From NCBI RefSeq assembly GCF_014333615.1, contig NZ_JACSCY010000004.1:310001-374000 (forward strand): DNA of 64,000 nucleotides, written 5' to 3'. The translations under genes and the position numbers were made by a program. This DNA comes from Hymenobacter citatus (GTDB lineage Bacteria > Bacteroidota > Bacteroidia > Cytophagales > Hymenobacteraceae). The first letter of the stretch is position 1, and the number at the start of each line of letters is the position of its first letter. Below the pieces are notes generated by a model. That model saw only the letters and a list, made by a program, of their open reading frames with translations, had not been told where the DNA came from and made no database searches. This document shows, piece by piece, positions 53,726 through 62,492 of the stretch.

Positions 53726-55189
53726 TTACAACACCACCAGCTTCTTCACTACCTTCTCCTTTGTGCTGGACACCTGCACCATATACACGCCACTGGGTAG
53801 GGAGGCCTTCTTGCCCAAGTCAAGCGTACTTTCGGAAGTGGTTTGCTGCCACACCTGCTGGCCGTTGGTGTTGGTCACGCGTACTGTGAGGGGAGAGGTA
53901 GGGTCGGGGTTTTGCAGACGCAGCAGCAGCGGCGCGCCCGCCGCCCGCGGGTTGGGGTACACCTCTACGCTCAACGAGGTAGGCAAGGCGGCGGTGCCGC
54001 CATCAGCGACGGTAGCGGCCGCGCTGGCGGTGGCCGTCGTCACCTTCGTGATGCGCAGCCAGTTGAAGTTCCAGCCGCCGGTTTGGGCAAACACGCCGAA
54101 GTTGTAGGTGCCCGCATTCACGTTCACGGTTTGCGAGACGGTGGTCCAGTTCTGCCAGCCGCCCGTGGCCGGAATGCTCACGTTGCCGAGTTGGGTGGAG
54201 CCCGCGTTCAAATCTGACGACAGCGTAGCGCCATTGGGGCTGGCCACGCGGTACTCAATTTTGTAAGAGCCGGAGGTAGGGAAATTGACGTTGTTGTAGG
54301 CCATCCAGTCGCCCGCGTCGATGTAGGCCACGTTCTGGCCGCCGCCCGTGTCGGTGGTGTTTTCCAGCTGCACGCCGTTCATGCTGCCGTAGCTTTCGGC
54401 CTGAATGGTGGTGGAGGTAGGCGCCGTGGTACCGCCGGTTTTCTGGTACACCCGCACGTAATCGACGTACATGGTGGCGGGCAGCTTGCTTTCATCTACG
54501 GTCTGGCCGGGCCAGTTGCCGGCCACGGCCAGGTTCAGGAGTAGGAAAAACGGCCGGTGAAATTCCTCGGTGCTGCCCACGTTGTTCAGAATGCTCATCT
54601 CATGGTACTTCACACCATCCACAAACCAGCGGATGGCGCTGGCGTCCCACTCCACCGAGTACACGTGGTAGCCCGAGAGGTCGAGGGTGGTGTTGCCGCC
54701 GTACTCGGCGTGGCCGTTGCTGTCCCAGTGCGGCGTGCCGTAAATCTTATTTTCGGAGTTGATGTGCTCCATCACGTCGATTTCGCCGCAACGGGGCCAG
54801 CTTACTTGGTCGATGTTGCCGCCCAGCATCCAGAACGCCGGCCACAGGCCCTGCCCTAGCGGCACCTTAATGCGCGCCTCCATCTTGCCGTAGGTGAACT
54901 CCTTGATGCCCTTAGTAATCATGCGGGCCGAGGTGTAGGGCATGCCGCCTACCGTCTGCTTCTTGGCCGTGATTTGCAGGATGCCGTTGGCCACCGTGGC
55001 ATTGGCGGCCTGGTAGTACTGCTTCTCGTTGTTGCCCCAGCCGCCGCCGCCGGTTTCAAATTTCCAGCTGGAGCTGATGCCGTTAGTAAATTCATCGGCC
55101 CACACCTGCTGGTAGGTTTGGGCCTGCACCGCCGTTGAGCCAAGTACGCACAAGGCAGCCCCCAAAAGTTTGGTAAAGGTGGTTTTCAT
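53726..55189 (-). CDS. GH16 glycosidase with CBM6-like domain and T9SS sorting tail
   Basis: This 487-aa secreted enzyme has a signal peptide (to VQAQ). The GH16 domain spans about 25-250, with the catalytic motif E136, D138, E141 in GEIDVMEHI and an aromatic cleft. A CBM6-like domain (about 260-380) starts IQAESYGSMNGVQLEN and ends NFNWLRI. The last 75 residues are a type IX secretion C-terminal domain (VEVYPNPRAAGAPLLLRLQN to VVKKLVVL). GH16 enzymes cut beta-1,3/1,4-glucans or galactans; the exact target is open. Confidence 0.95.
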   Translation of the reverse strand: MKTTFTKLLGAALCVLGSTAVQAQTYQQVWADEFTNGISSSWKFETGGGGWGNNEKQYYQAANATVANGILQITAKKQTVGGMPYTSARMITKGIKEFTYGKMEARIKVPLGQGLWPAFWMLGGNIDQVSWPRCGEIDVMEHINSENKIYGTPHWDSNGHAEYGGNTTLDLSGYHVYSVEWDASAIRWFVDGVKYHEMSILNNVGSTEEFHRPFFLLLNLAVAGNWPGQTVDESKLPATMYVDYVRVYQKTGGTTAPTSTTIQAESYGSMNGVQLENTTDTGGGQNVAYIDAGDWMAYNNVNFPTSGSYKIEYRVASPNGATLSSDLNAGSTQLGNVSIPATGGWQNWTTVSQTVNVNAGTYNFGVFAQTGGWNFNWLRITKVTTATASAAATVADGGTAALPTSLSVEVYPNPRAAGAPLLLRLQNPDPTSPLTVRVTNTNGQQVWQQTTSESTLDLGKKASLPSGVYMVQVSSTKEKVVKKLVVL

Positions 55190-55646
55190 AAAAGTGAATG
55201 TGTGGTGGAAAGGAAAGAAAGAGCGAGGGTAGGGAGCCGGCAGGTGCGGCGGAACTGGTAGGGGCCGAAGCCCAGGCTGGCACTGGTATCAAGCAGGGTA
55301 GCGCAGCGCCGAAAGCAACCAAATATTTCAACTTTCCGGACAAAATACAATAGTCTACACCCTACAGAACGATATGGAAAATGCGTTGAGCGAGCGATAC
55401 ACAACTATGGCTATACACTTGCCGCACACGTGGCGCGGGCCTGCATTTCCAGCTGCGGGGCTAAATGCAACTCCGAAGGATTGCGGCAGATACTGGTTAC
55501 TGAACAAGCTAAGCACGCCTCGAAAACCGGAATTTTCTCTGAAAAAAATCTGCAGTTTAACAATCAGGAAAGTACCAAAACGCACATTGCCCTACCCCCA
55601 GACGTTGGGTAGGGCAATGTGAGAGCAGCCAATGTGTAGCCCGAGG
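55190..55646. other. Gap upstream of GH16
   Basis: No gene recognised. Its distal end holds the terminator at 55583-55621. The GH16 promoter should be here, but I see only imperfect -7 variants. Confidence 0.4.
55583..55621 (-). terminator. 15-bp perfect hairpin after the rhamnose mutarotase gene
   Basis: CACATTGCCCTACCC pairs exactly with GGGTAGGGCAATGTG over a 9-base loop. Confidence 0.7.
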
Positions 55647-56021
55647 CTACGCGTCCATGGTATAGATGCGCTCCATCAGGCGCCACTTTTCGGCGGCGGT
55701 GGCCGTGGCGGTGGTTTGCTGGCATGCCGACACTACAGCCTCCCACTCAGCCTGACGGGGCTTGGTGGCCAGCACCTGCATAGCGGCGTCGTGGTCGAAG
55801 TCGGGCACGGTGTCCATAATCATGACGGCTTGATTATCGAGTAGGTAAATTTCCATGTGCAGGATGCCTACCTCCCGCATGCCCTGCGCAATTTCGGGCC
55901 AGACGCCCTCGGGGGAGTGCAGCTGCCGGTAGGTAGCCAACAGGGCGGCATCTGGTTTGAGGCTAAGGGCTTTGCAGTAGCGTTTGAAGGGGGTAGGGTG
56001 GGGTTGTTCGGGGTAGCCCAT
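55647..56021 (-). CDS. rhaM: L-rhamnose mutarotase
   Basis: This 124-aa protein starts at the ATG at 56021 (a TTG nine bases upstream is possible). It has the family blocks FKRYCKALSLKPD, YRQLHSPEGVWPEI, HMEIYLLDNQAVMIMDT and a C-terminal EKWRLMERIYTMD. RhaM interconverts the anomers of L-rhamnose before isomerisation. No other rha gene is in the window. It sits 26 bases downstream of the dienelactone hydrolase gene. Confidence 0.9.
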   Translation of the reverse strand: MGYPEQPHPTPFKRYCKALSLKPDAALLATYRQLHSPEGVWPEIAQGMREVGILHMEIYLLDNQAVMIMDTVPDFDHDAAMQVLATKPRQAEWEAVVSACQQTTATATAAEKWRLMERIYTMDA

Positions 56022-56047
56022 GTGTTGCAAGAGATAAAAAGAACAGG

Positions 56048-56908
56048 TTAGGTCAACTGCTTTTTGAACAGCTCCAACGTACGCTGCCAGGCCAGCTGCG
56101 CAGCTTCGGCGTTGTAGCGGGCCGGGGAGGTGTCGTTGTTAAAAGCGTGGTTGACGCCCTCGTACACGTAGAGCTGGTAGGGAATGTTGGCAACTTTCAA
56201 GGCAGCTTCGTAGGCCGGAATGCCGGCATTCACCCGCTCGTCGAGGCCGGCGTAGTGCAGCAGCAGGTGGGCTTTGATGTTGGGCACGTCCTCGGCCTTA
56301 GGCTGGGTGCCGTAGTAGGCCACGGCAACGTCCAGCTTGGGGTCGTGGGTGGCGAGCTTGTTGGCCATAGCGCCGCCCCAGCAAAAGCCCACGCAGCCGG
56401 TGCGGCCGTTGCAGTCGGGGCGCTGGCGCAGGTAGGTGAGGGCCGCCAGGTAGTTTTGTAGCGTTTTTTCCGCATCGAGCTTGCCGATGAGCGTGCGGCC
56501 TTCGTCTTCATTAGCCGGCGTGCCACCAAACTCCGACAGCGCATCTACGCCCAACGCCAGGTAGCCGGCCTGGGCCACGCGCCGCGTCACGTCCTGAATG
56601 TGCGGCGTCAGCCCCCGGTTTTCGTGAATGACCACCACCGCGCCGCGCTTCTTCTTTTTCTTGGGCTGCACCAGGTAGCCTTTCATGGTCACGCCGGCCG
56701 CGCCGGGCCACGTCACGGTTTCCGTCAGCAGGTCGTCGGCGGTGGTGGCCACAGTGGCGGCTTGGGCGTAGCCGGGTTCCAAGGCAGCCAGCGCTGTGGC
56801 GGCCAGGGCGGCGCTGCCAGCCAGCTTGGTTAGGCGCTCCAGAAACTCCTTGCGAGAGAGCGGGGCGTGGGTATATTCATCAAACAGATTGATAATGCGC
56901 TGATCCAT
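56048..56908 (-). CDS. Dienelactone hydrolase family protein, secreted or anchored
   Basis: This 286-aa protein starts at the ATG at 56908. The nucleophile C176 is in GFCWGGAMA, the acid D223 in LDERVN and H254 in NHAFNN; HENRGLTPHIQD is the conserved early block. A helix near residue 30-50 (AGSAALAATALAALEP) preceded by RKEFLERLTKL looks like a twin-arginine-less signal or anchor. A five-lysine run lies at 83-88. The longer upstream frame (to 57262) is not supported. Confidence 0.9.
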   Translation of the reverse strand: MDQRIINLFDEYTHAPLSRKEFLERLTKLAGSAALAATALAALEPGYAQAATVATTADDLLTETVTWPGAAGVTMKGYLVQPKKKKKRGAVVVIHENRGLTPHIQDVTRRVAQAGYLALGVDALSEFGGTPANEDEGRTLIGKLDAEKTLQNYLAALTYLRQRPDCNGRTGCVGFCWGGAMANKLATHDPKLDVAVAYYGTQPKAEDVPNIKAHLLLHYAGLDERVNAGIPAYEAALKVANIPYQLYVYEGVNHAFNNDTSPARYNAEAAQLAWQRTLELFKKQLT

Positions 56909-57039
56909 AGACAACAGAACAAAAGGTGAGAAGGCGAGGGCAGTAGACGGCAAAAGGTAGGGATAAACCGGGATAGTGCTGCTGGCCGTTGCCCTGCCCC
57001 AAAGCACGCACGAGCCTGGAGCAGCTTCGGGTTTAGTAT

Positions 57040-57123
57040 GTAGAGACACCGGCCGACATTGTGCAAGCTGATGAGAGCAGCTTACGTGCTCAACGACGAG
57101 ATACAAAATGTGGTGTCTCTGCT
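57040..57123. repeat. Intergenic palindrome, R4-related (copy c), imperfect
   Basis: GTAGAGACACC on the left is inverted as GGTGTCTCTGC on the right with a CAACGACGAGATAC segment inside. It lies in the 390-base divergent gap between the dienelactone hydrolase and carboxylesterase genes; the rest of the gap holds nothing recognised. Confidence 0.6.
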
Positions 57124-57301
57124 TCCTACAGCTACACTGACTCCGAATCTGTTCTAGTGTCACGCAGAATGCTATATTTCCCTGTCTCAAGCTGCGTTTT
57201 ATACAGGGGCGGCTTATTTGCATTTGCTGCGTATTCCTGCTAACATCAGCAAACGGAGCCACTGGCTGCCCGTATCTACTGATCTTACCCTACCCCATCC
57301 T

Positions 57302-58942
57302 ATGAAAGTATTCCTTCTCGCCGCCCTGCTCACGGTGCCGCTGCTACCCGCTACCACCGTAGCACAAACCAAAACGGCCGCGGCTAACAGCCTCGCCAGC
57401 AACCGCGTGCAAACAGCCAACGGCCCGCTGGAAGGCACCACGGCCGCCAGCGGCATCCACGAGTTCAAGGGCGTGCCCTTCGCTGCGCCGCCCGTGGGCG
57501 AGCTGCGCTGGCGGGAGCCGCAGCCGGTGAAAAACTGGACCAACGTGCGCCCTGCTAAGCAGTTTGGACCGCGCGCCATGCAGCTGCCGCTGTTTGGTGA
57601 TATGAACTTTCGCTCCGATGGCGTGAGCGAAGACTGCCTCTACCTGAACGTATGGACGCCCGCCAAAACCGGCCGCGAAAAGCTGCCGGTGCTGGTGTAT
57701 TTCTACGGCGGCGGCTTTGTGGCCGGCGACGGCTCCGAGCCGCGCTACGACGGCGAGAGCATGGCCCGGCGCGGCATTGTGGCCGTCACGGTCAACTACC
57801 GCCTAGGCGTGTTCGGTTTCTTTGCACACCCCGAACTGACGAAAGAGTCGCCCCACCACGCCTCCGGCAACTACGGCTTCCTGGACCAGAGCGCGGCCCT
57901 GCGCTGGGTGCAGCAAAACATTGCCGCCTTCGGTGGCGACCCCAAGCAAGTGACCATTGCCGGCGAGTCGGCCGGGTCGATGTCGGTGAGTGCGCAGATG
58001 GCCTCGCCGCTGTCGAAAACGCTGTTTGCGCGGGCCATTGGTGAAAGTGGCTCCATGCTGAACACTGGTTTCGGACCGCTGCCGCTGGCCGAGGTAGAGC
58101 AAGCCGGGGTAGCTTTTGCTACCAGCCTGGGTGCTGTCTCGCTGGCCGCGCTGCGCGCCCTACCTGCCCAGCAACTGCTGGAGGCTACCGGCAAGCCGGG
58201 CGTGGCTCGTTTTGCGCCTACCCTCGATGGATATTTCTTCACCAAGATGCCCACGGCTACGTTTGCCGCCGGAGAGCAGGCGCACGTGCCGCTGCTAGTA
58301 GGCTGGAACTCGCAGGAAATGGCCTACCAGGCAGTGCTGGGCCAGGAGAAGCCCACGGTAGCTAACTACACCAAAGCCTTGCAGAAGCTATACGGCAACC
58401 AGGCCGCTGCCGCGCAGAAAGCCTACCCTGCCGCCACCGACGCCGATGTAGAGCAAGCCGCCACCAATTTAGCCGGCGACCGGTTTATTGCCTACAGCAC
58501 CTGGAAGTGGGCCGAAATGCAGCAGAAAACCGGCGGCCAGCCCGTGTACCGCTACCTCTACGCCCGCCCCCGCCCCGCCATGACGCCCGAAATGGGAAAC
58601 GCCACCGCCGGCCTGGCCGGGGGGGTAGTGAAGCAAGCCGCCGACGCACCCAAGGCGCCCCCAGCCAAGGGAGCAGTGCACTCCGCCGAAATAGAATACG
58701 CCATGGGTAACCTCGGTACCAACAAGGTATATGCCTGGACACCTGATGATTATAAGGTGTCTAAGACCATTCAAACGTACTTCTCTAATTTCATCAAAAC
58801 CGGCAACCCCAATAGCGCCGGCCTGCCTACCTGGCCCCAGGCCAGCAGCGGCCAGGTGCTGCACATCGACGTGAAGACCCAAGCCGAGCCCGATAAAACC
58901 CAGCCGCGTTATCAGTTCATGGAGCAGCAATTCGGTAAATAG
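57302..58942 (+). CDS. Type-B carboxylesterase
   Basis: This 546-aa protein starts at the ATG at 57302 with a signal peptide (MKVFLLAALLTVPLLPATTV). It has the type-B blocks EDCLYLNVWTP, FYGGGFVAGD and the nucleophile elbow GESAGSMS (S223). It should hydrolyse carboxylic esters in the periplasm or outside. The neighbouring secreted hydrolases suggest breakdown of external polymers, which is only an inference. Confidence 0.93.
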   Translation: MKVFLLAALLTVPLLPATTVAQTKTAAANSLASNRVQTANGPLEGTTAASGIHEFKGVPFAAPPVGELRWREPQPVKNWTNVRPAKQFGPRAMQLPLFGDMNFRSDGVSEDCLYLNVWTPAKTGREKLPVLVYFYGGGFVAGDGSEPRYDGESMARRGIVAVTVNYRLGVFGFFAHPELTKESPHHASGNYGFLDQSAALRWVQQNIAAFGGDPKQVTIAGESAGSMSVSAQMASPLSKTLFARAIGESGSMLNTGFGPLPLAEVEQAGVAFATSLGAVSLAALRALPAQQLLEATGKPGVARFAPTLDGYFFTKMPTATFAAGEQAHVPLLVGWNSQEMAYQAVLGQEKPTVANYTKALQKLYGNQAAAAQKAYPAATDADVEQAATNLAGDRFIAYSTWKWAEMQQKTGGQPVYRYLYARPRPAMTPEMGNATAGLAGGVVKQAADAPKAPPAKGAVHSAEIEYAMGNLGTNKVYAWTPDDYKVSKTIQTYFSNFIKTGNPNSAGLPTWPQASSGQVLHIDVKTQAEPDKTQPRYQFMEQQFGK

Positions 58943-59204
58943 GCGTGTTCTTTTCGCAAATAGGTAGGAGCACGTCTGCGTCCTAAAGCCTTTGGGAGGC
59001 ACTGCGTCGGTTGTTGGTAGCTGGCCTAGAGCCTCTCAGAGACTTCATTTTTTAGGATAACTACGTACTGCTGGGTACAGCTTACTAGGATTCGTTGCTC
59101 TTCGGTGAATCTCTGTATAGGTTGAAAAAATAGAGGATAAACTCAACTATACATCTGAATAATATATTACTACGTATATATTAAAGCTCAGTACTATATC
59201 GCGC
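58943..59204. other. Gap between carboxylesterase and GAF genes
   Basis: About 260 bases without recognised features apart from a short AT-rich stretch close to the GAF start. Confidence 0.4.
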
Positions 59205-59888
59205 ATGATGGTCTTACCAGATAGTTTAATTCCATCCAATGAGGAAGACAGGCTGCAAGCATTAGCGCCTTTTCGGGCGTTGCATGTACTACCAGATGTC
59301 GTTTTCGATGCGTTTGTCGAATTAGTTGCCTTGCTTTTTGACGCTCCCGTAGCCATGCTGTCGTTTGTGGATGCTGACACGGTGTGGATGAAGGCACTGT
59401 ATGGGCTGTCGGAGCCCCGGCGTGTACCGCGCGACCAGAGCTTATGCTCGGTCACCATTTTGCGGGAAACAACCACTGTTATTCAAAACCTGAACGAGGT
59501 AGGACTGCCTACGCCTATAGCCGACTTGCTCAACGAGATGCTGCACCTGCGCTTCTACGTAGGGCATCCGTTGCAAACGCCGGAGGGCTACAACATTGGC
59601 GTGCTAGGCATTGCGGGGCGAGAGGTTCGGTTGTTCGACGAAGCCCAGCAACAACGCCTGCGCGATCTGGCTTCATTGGCTATGCAACTGCTGCAATTGC
59701 GGCTGGCTTTGCTTCACAACGGAGAAAACCCCGCTCCTGTGTGGACCTTTTTCTATGACGAATTGATGCAATGCATCGTGCAGTTGGAGCCCGGTAGCCT
59801 AGATGCAGCCAGTCGACTACAAACTATCGATCAGATAGTTACGCTACTGCAAAGCTACCTGAACCGCGCAACTGTCATTCAGCCGTAA
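59205..59888 (+). CDS. GAF domain protein
   Basis: This 227-aa protein has a GAF-like domain over about 20-170: FVELVALLFDAPVAMLSFVD, RDQSLCSVTIL and FYVGHPLQTPEGYNIGVL with the conserved PL and G pattern. The C-terminal 50 residues are helical. GAF domains bind small ligands; no output domain is fused, so it probably works with a partner. The ligand is unknown. Confidence 0.88.
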   Translation: MMVLPDSLIPSNEEDRLQALAPFRALHVLPDVVFDAFVELVALLFDAPVAMLSFVDADTVWMKALYGLSEPRRVPRDQSLCSVTILRETTTVIQNLNEVGLPTPIADLLNEMLHLRFYVGHPLQTPEGYNIGVLGIAGREVRLFDEAQQQRLRDLASLAMQLLQLRLALLHNGENPAPVWTFFYDELMQCIVQLEPGSLDAASRLQTIDQIVTLLQSYLNRATVIQP

Positions 59889-59948
59889 TACTTTACCCCG
59901 TTAAGTAAGGCAAAAACAATCAGCTGGCTATATACTCCGTGATGCCGG

Positions 59949-60320
59949 CTACTCAGCTTCCCGGTTCACGGTATCGGGGTTGAAAGCGGGCACGCAGATA
60001 GACCAGTACTCGCACTCCTCCGCAAACGGATTGGAATAGCGCACCCGAGTGCCCGCTTTAATCAGAAGCGATTCTCCTGCGCCTAGCTCTAGTACGTCGC
60101 CGTCTACTTCAAAGCGTTTGCGGCCCCGCACAATCAGCGTGATTTCGTCGAAGGCGGGCGTTTGGTGCGGCTCGCTCCATTGAGGTGGTGCCACCATGTG
60201 CGCCACGCTATATTGCGGCGTATGAGTGCTGGCCAGGCCAATGTGCTCCTCTATAAGCTTGCCATCGGTGGTGGGCACCCGGAAGGGCGCTTGCTGGCGG
60301 AAATAGCGTTTTTCAGACAT
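59949..60320 (-). CDS. Cupin domain protein
   Basis: This 123-aa protein starts at the ATG at 60320 (MSEKRYFRQQAPFRV). It has one cupin domain: HQTPAFDEITLIVRGRKRFE gives the first motif and PFAEECEYWSICVP the second. The expected metal-binding residues are only partly present, so it may be a sensor or small-molecule binder. Function unknown. It follows the Kazal gene closely (19 bases). Confidence 0.85.
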   Translation of the reverse strand: MSEKRYFRQQAPFRVPTTDGKLIEEHIGLASTHTPQYSVAHMVAPPQWSEPHQTPAFDEITLIVRGRKRFEVDGDVLELGAGESLLIKAGTRVRYSNPFAEECEYWSICVPAFNPDTVNREAE

Positions 60321-60339
60321 AGGTAGGGTAGGAAAGAGG

Positions 60340-60582
60340 TTAATTAGTCGTGCCCGCACAGGCACCAGGAGTGTAGCTAGTGACGCCGGCGTTGTCGGCG
60401 GCACAGCTATTGGAGTACGTTTTGCCGTCGCAGCCACACACGGGGTCGTAGTTCATGGGGCACATAGCGTCCTTGCGGATTTTGGCTAGGTCGATGCAGG
60501 CCGTGGCCGCAGTAGGCGGGGGCGTACGATGACAAGCGGCACTACTAAGGAGCAAGCACGCAAAAAGGAATTTGGAAAGCAT
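60340..60582 (-). CDS. Kazal-type domain lipoprotein
   Basis: This 80-aa protein starts at the ATG at 60582 with lipobox SSAAC. The mature part is a single Kazal domain with the expected cysteine spacing (C in CIDL, MCPMNYDPVCGCDGKTYSNS, CAADN, PGAC). Kazal domains inhibit serine proteases; bacterial ones are rare but known. It is upstream of the cupin gene and likely cotranscribed. Confidence 0.85.
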   Translation of the reverse strand: MLSKFLFACLLLSSAACHRTPPPTAATACIDLAKIRKDAMCPMNYDPVCGCDGKTYSNSCAADNAGVTSYTPGACAGTTN

Positions 60583-60824
60583 AGGCAGAGAGGAAAGTAG
60601 TGGGCCGCAAAAGGCAGCGTCAGCAGAAAGTACGAAATAAGTAGGTAGCCGTTGGAATATCTGTGTATTCCTATTTTTTGTTCTTTGGCTAAAACCCACG
60701 CCCGTTGCCTTCGTATAGTAAGGCAGATTGCCACCATGCCAAAGCGCAACCTGATGGTATTGCTTCGGCAAGAGGGTAGCAGTCGTTCATCTGATTCTAT
60801 ACACAACTTTTCTCTCCCCACACA

Positions 60825-61259
60825 ATGTCCTATCAAGAAGAAGACAACACGGGTAAAATTCTCCTCGCCGCTCTTGCTGGTGCTGCCGCTGGTATTGTAA
60901 CTGGCTTGCTCATTGCACCCGATAAAGGCAAGGAAACCCGCGAAAATCTGAAAAGCGCCGCTACGAAGTACAGCGGCCAGCTAGGCGAGCAGTTGTCGAA
61001 ATACGGCGAAGAGCTGGACTCGAAATTCAAAGGCTACGTTGAGAAACTGGAAGACTTGGGCATCGGCGAAGTTGGCAGTAGCCTGAACCTGAAAGGTAAC
61101 TGGGACGAAGCCAAAGGCAAACTGAAGCAGCAATACGCCCAGCTCACCGACGAAGATTTGGAATATGCCGACGGCAAAGGCGATGAGCTAGTAGGCCGCC
61201 TGCAGCAAAAGCTAGGCAAAGGCAAAAAAGAAATTGTGAAATTGCTCAACGACCTGTAG
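60825..61259 (+). CDS. YtxH domain protein (paralogue 1)
   Basis: This 144-aa protein has an N-terminal membrane helix (LLAALAGAAAGIVTGLLIAP) with the YtxH block APDKGKETRENLK, then a helical region. The second half contains GNWDEAKGKLKQQY, the CsbD-like pattern. Such proteins respond to general stress; the function is unknown. It ends at a terminator. Confidence 0.88.
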   Translation: MSYQEEDNTGKILLAALAGAAAGIVTGLLIAPDKGKETRENLKSAATKYSGQLGEQLSKYGEELDSKFKGYVEKLEDLGIGEVGSSLNLKGNWDEAKGKLKQQYAQLTDEDLEYADGKGDELVGRLQQKLGKGKKEIVKLLNDL

Positions 61260-61283
61260 GTCTGACTGATTTTCCTGCTTCAG

Positions 61284-61316
61284 AAAAGGCCTGACATATA
61301 CGTCAGGTCTTTTTTG
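61284..61316 (+). terminator. Rho-independent terminator after YtxH 1
   Basis: The stem CCTGACATATACGTCAGG with flanking A and T runs (AAAAGG and TCTTTTTT). Confidence 0.88.
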
Positions 61317-61395
61317 TTACCCTCAGGTTAACCCTAGCTCCCCGGGTTGCGTTATTCGCTGACAGAGTGCCTCTTCACTTCTTTTCCCTATTCTC

Positions 61396-62094
61396 ATGAA
61401 AGACAACAAAGACAACGCCGGTAAAATTATTCTCTCCTTGCTGATTGGCGCCACTGCTGGTGCTGTAGCCGGCTTGCTGCTAGCCCCCGAAGCGGGGGAA
61501 GAAACTCGCGCCAACCTAAAGAAATCGGCCGCTAAGCTCGGCGACGACGTGAATAAGCTGCTGCAAAAAGGCCAGGAAAGCATTGACCAGGCCAAGACCA
61601 GCGCTGCTGGTTTGGTAGAGCAGGGCAAAGCTGCCGCCAACGATGCCCTGGCCTCCCTCTCGGCCGAAGCGCAAGGCCTAGCCGGCAAAGCCACCGACCT
61701 AGCGCACCAAGCTACCGAGCAAGCCAAAAAGGTGGCCGATGAAGTAAGTAGCAAAGCACAGGCATTGGCTGGCACCGCTACCGACAAAGTGCAAGCTGCC
61801 GCCGATACCGTAACCGGACAAGCAAAAGGGTTGGCTGACCAAGCGAAAGATGTGGCCGACAAAGTGACCGGACAAGCAAAAGACCTGGCCGAAACTGCTG
61901 CCGACAAGGGGGCAGCCGTAGCCGAGCAGGCTGACACAGAACTAAATAGTGCTACTGCTGAGGCCAAGCACCTAGTGAACCACGCGGAAAAAGCTCCAAT
62001 CAATCAGCCCGCCGGACCGCAGCCTACCCCCAAAGTGGACCCAATAGAAGCCAAAGCACATCACAACGCCAATACAAACGACGACGTAGCGTAA
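61396..62094 (+). CDS. YtxH domain protein with LEA-like alanine-rich repeats (paralogue 2)
   Basis: This 232-aa protein shares the start of paralogue 1 (GKIILSLLIGATAGAVAGLL then LAPEAGEETRANLK). Residues 60-200 are Ala/Lys/Asp-rich with repeating segments (TVTGQAKGLAD and KVTGQAKDLAE), giving a long amphipathic helix like group-3 LEA or apolipoprotein proteins. It likely helps under drying or envelope stress. Near-identical DNA at 61809 and 61864 shows an internal duplication. Confidence 0.85.
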   Translation: MKDNKDNAGKIILSLLIGATAGAVAGLLLAPEAGEETRANLKKSAAKLGDDVNKLLQKGQESIDQAKTSAAGLVEQGKAAANDALASLSAEAQGLAGKATDLAHQATEQAKKVADEVSSKAQALAGTATDKVQAAADTVTGQAKGLADQAKDVADKVTGQAKDLAETAADKGAAVAEQADTELNSATAEAKHLVNHAEKAPINQPAGPQPTPKVDPIEAKAHHNANTNDDVA

Positions 62095-62314
62095 CTTTTT
62101 TTGAAAAAGTTTTCAGCTCTGTAACCTTCCTCAGAGCCCTGCGTTAAAGAAGATATAACCGGCTTGAATAGATGAACGGATAGTTGTTTGTCGTAAAATT
62201 GCCGACAGTAGGAGCTTCTGCCTGAACTGGTCAAACATTCAGGTCGTAAAATCATACTTGTCCATCGCAAGCTTCCTCAAACAGACCGTTCTGAATGGTT
62301 AGCCGATTATACTC
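62095..62314. other. Gap after LEA-like gene
   Basis: Starts with AACTTTTTTTGAAAAAGTT, an A/T-only hairpin. The rest, up to the terminator, has no convincing gene. Confidence 0.4.
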
Positions 62315-62352
62315 GAAAGGCCGCCCGCAATTACTGCGAGCGGCCTTTCCTT
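62315..62352 (+). terminator. Hairpin terminator after the LEA-like gene
   Basis: AAAGGCCGC with inverse GCGGCCTTT, T-rich after it (CCTTGTTTT). It is 220 bases downstream of the stop, so a longer 3' end or a small RNA could precede it. Confidence 0.6.
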
Positions 62353-62374
62353 GTTTTGTGGTACTTATTTGAAC

Positions 62375-62470
62375 CGTCATGCTGAGCAAAGCCGAAGCAT
62401 CTCGCGTGCTGACGAAAGATAGTATCCAACTTCAGCACGCGAGATGCTTCGACTCCGCTCAGCATGACCG
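62375..62470. repeat. Intergenic palindrome, R3/R2 hybrid (copy R3c)
   Basis: The outer arm is of R3 type (CGTCATGCTGAGC), while the inner arm ATCTCGCGTGCTGA is of R2 type. It lies between the terminator and the lysS stop. Confidence 0.85.
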
Positions 62471-62492
62471 AACATCGATATAACCAGCTCGA

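Noticed and set aside
56909..57262. N-terminal extension of the dienelactone hydrolase frame
   Set aside because: The added residues have no signal or family similarity and run across an R4-type repeat; ATG 56908 gives the expected length.
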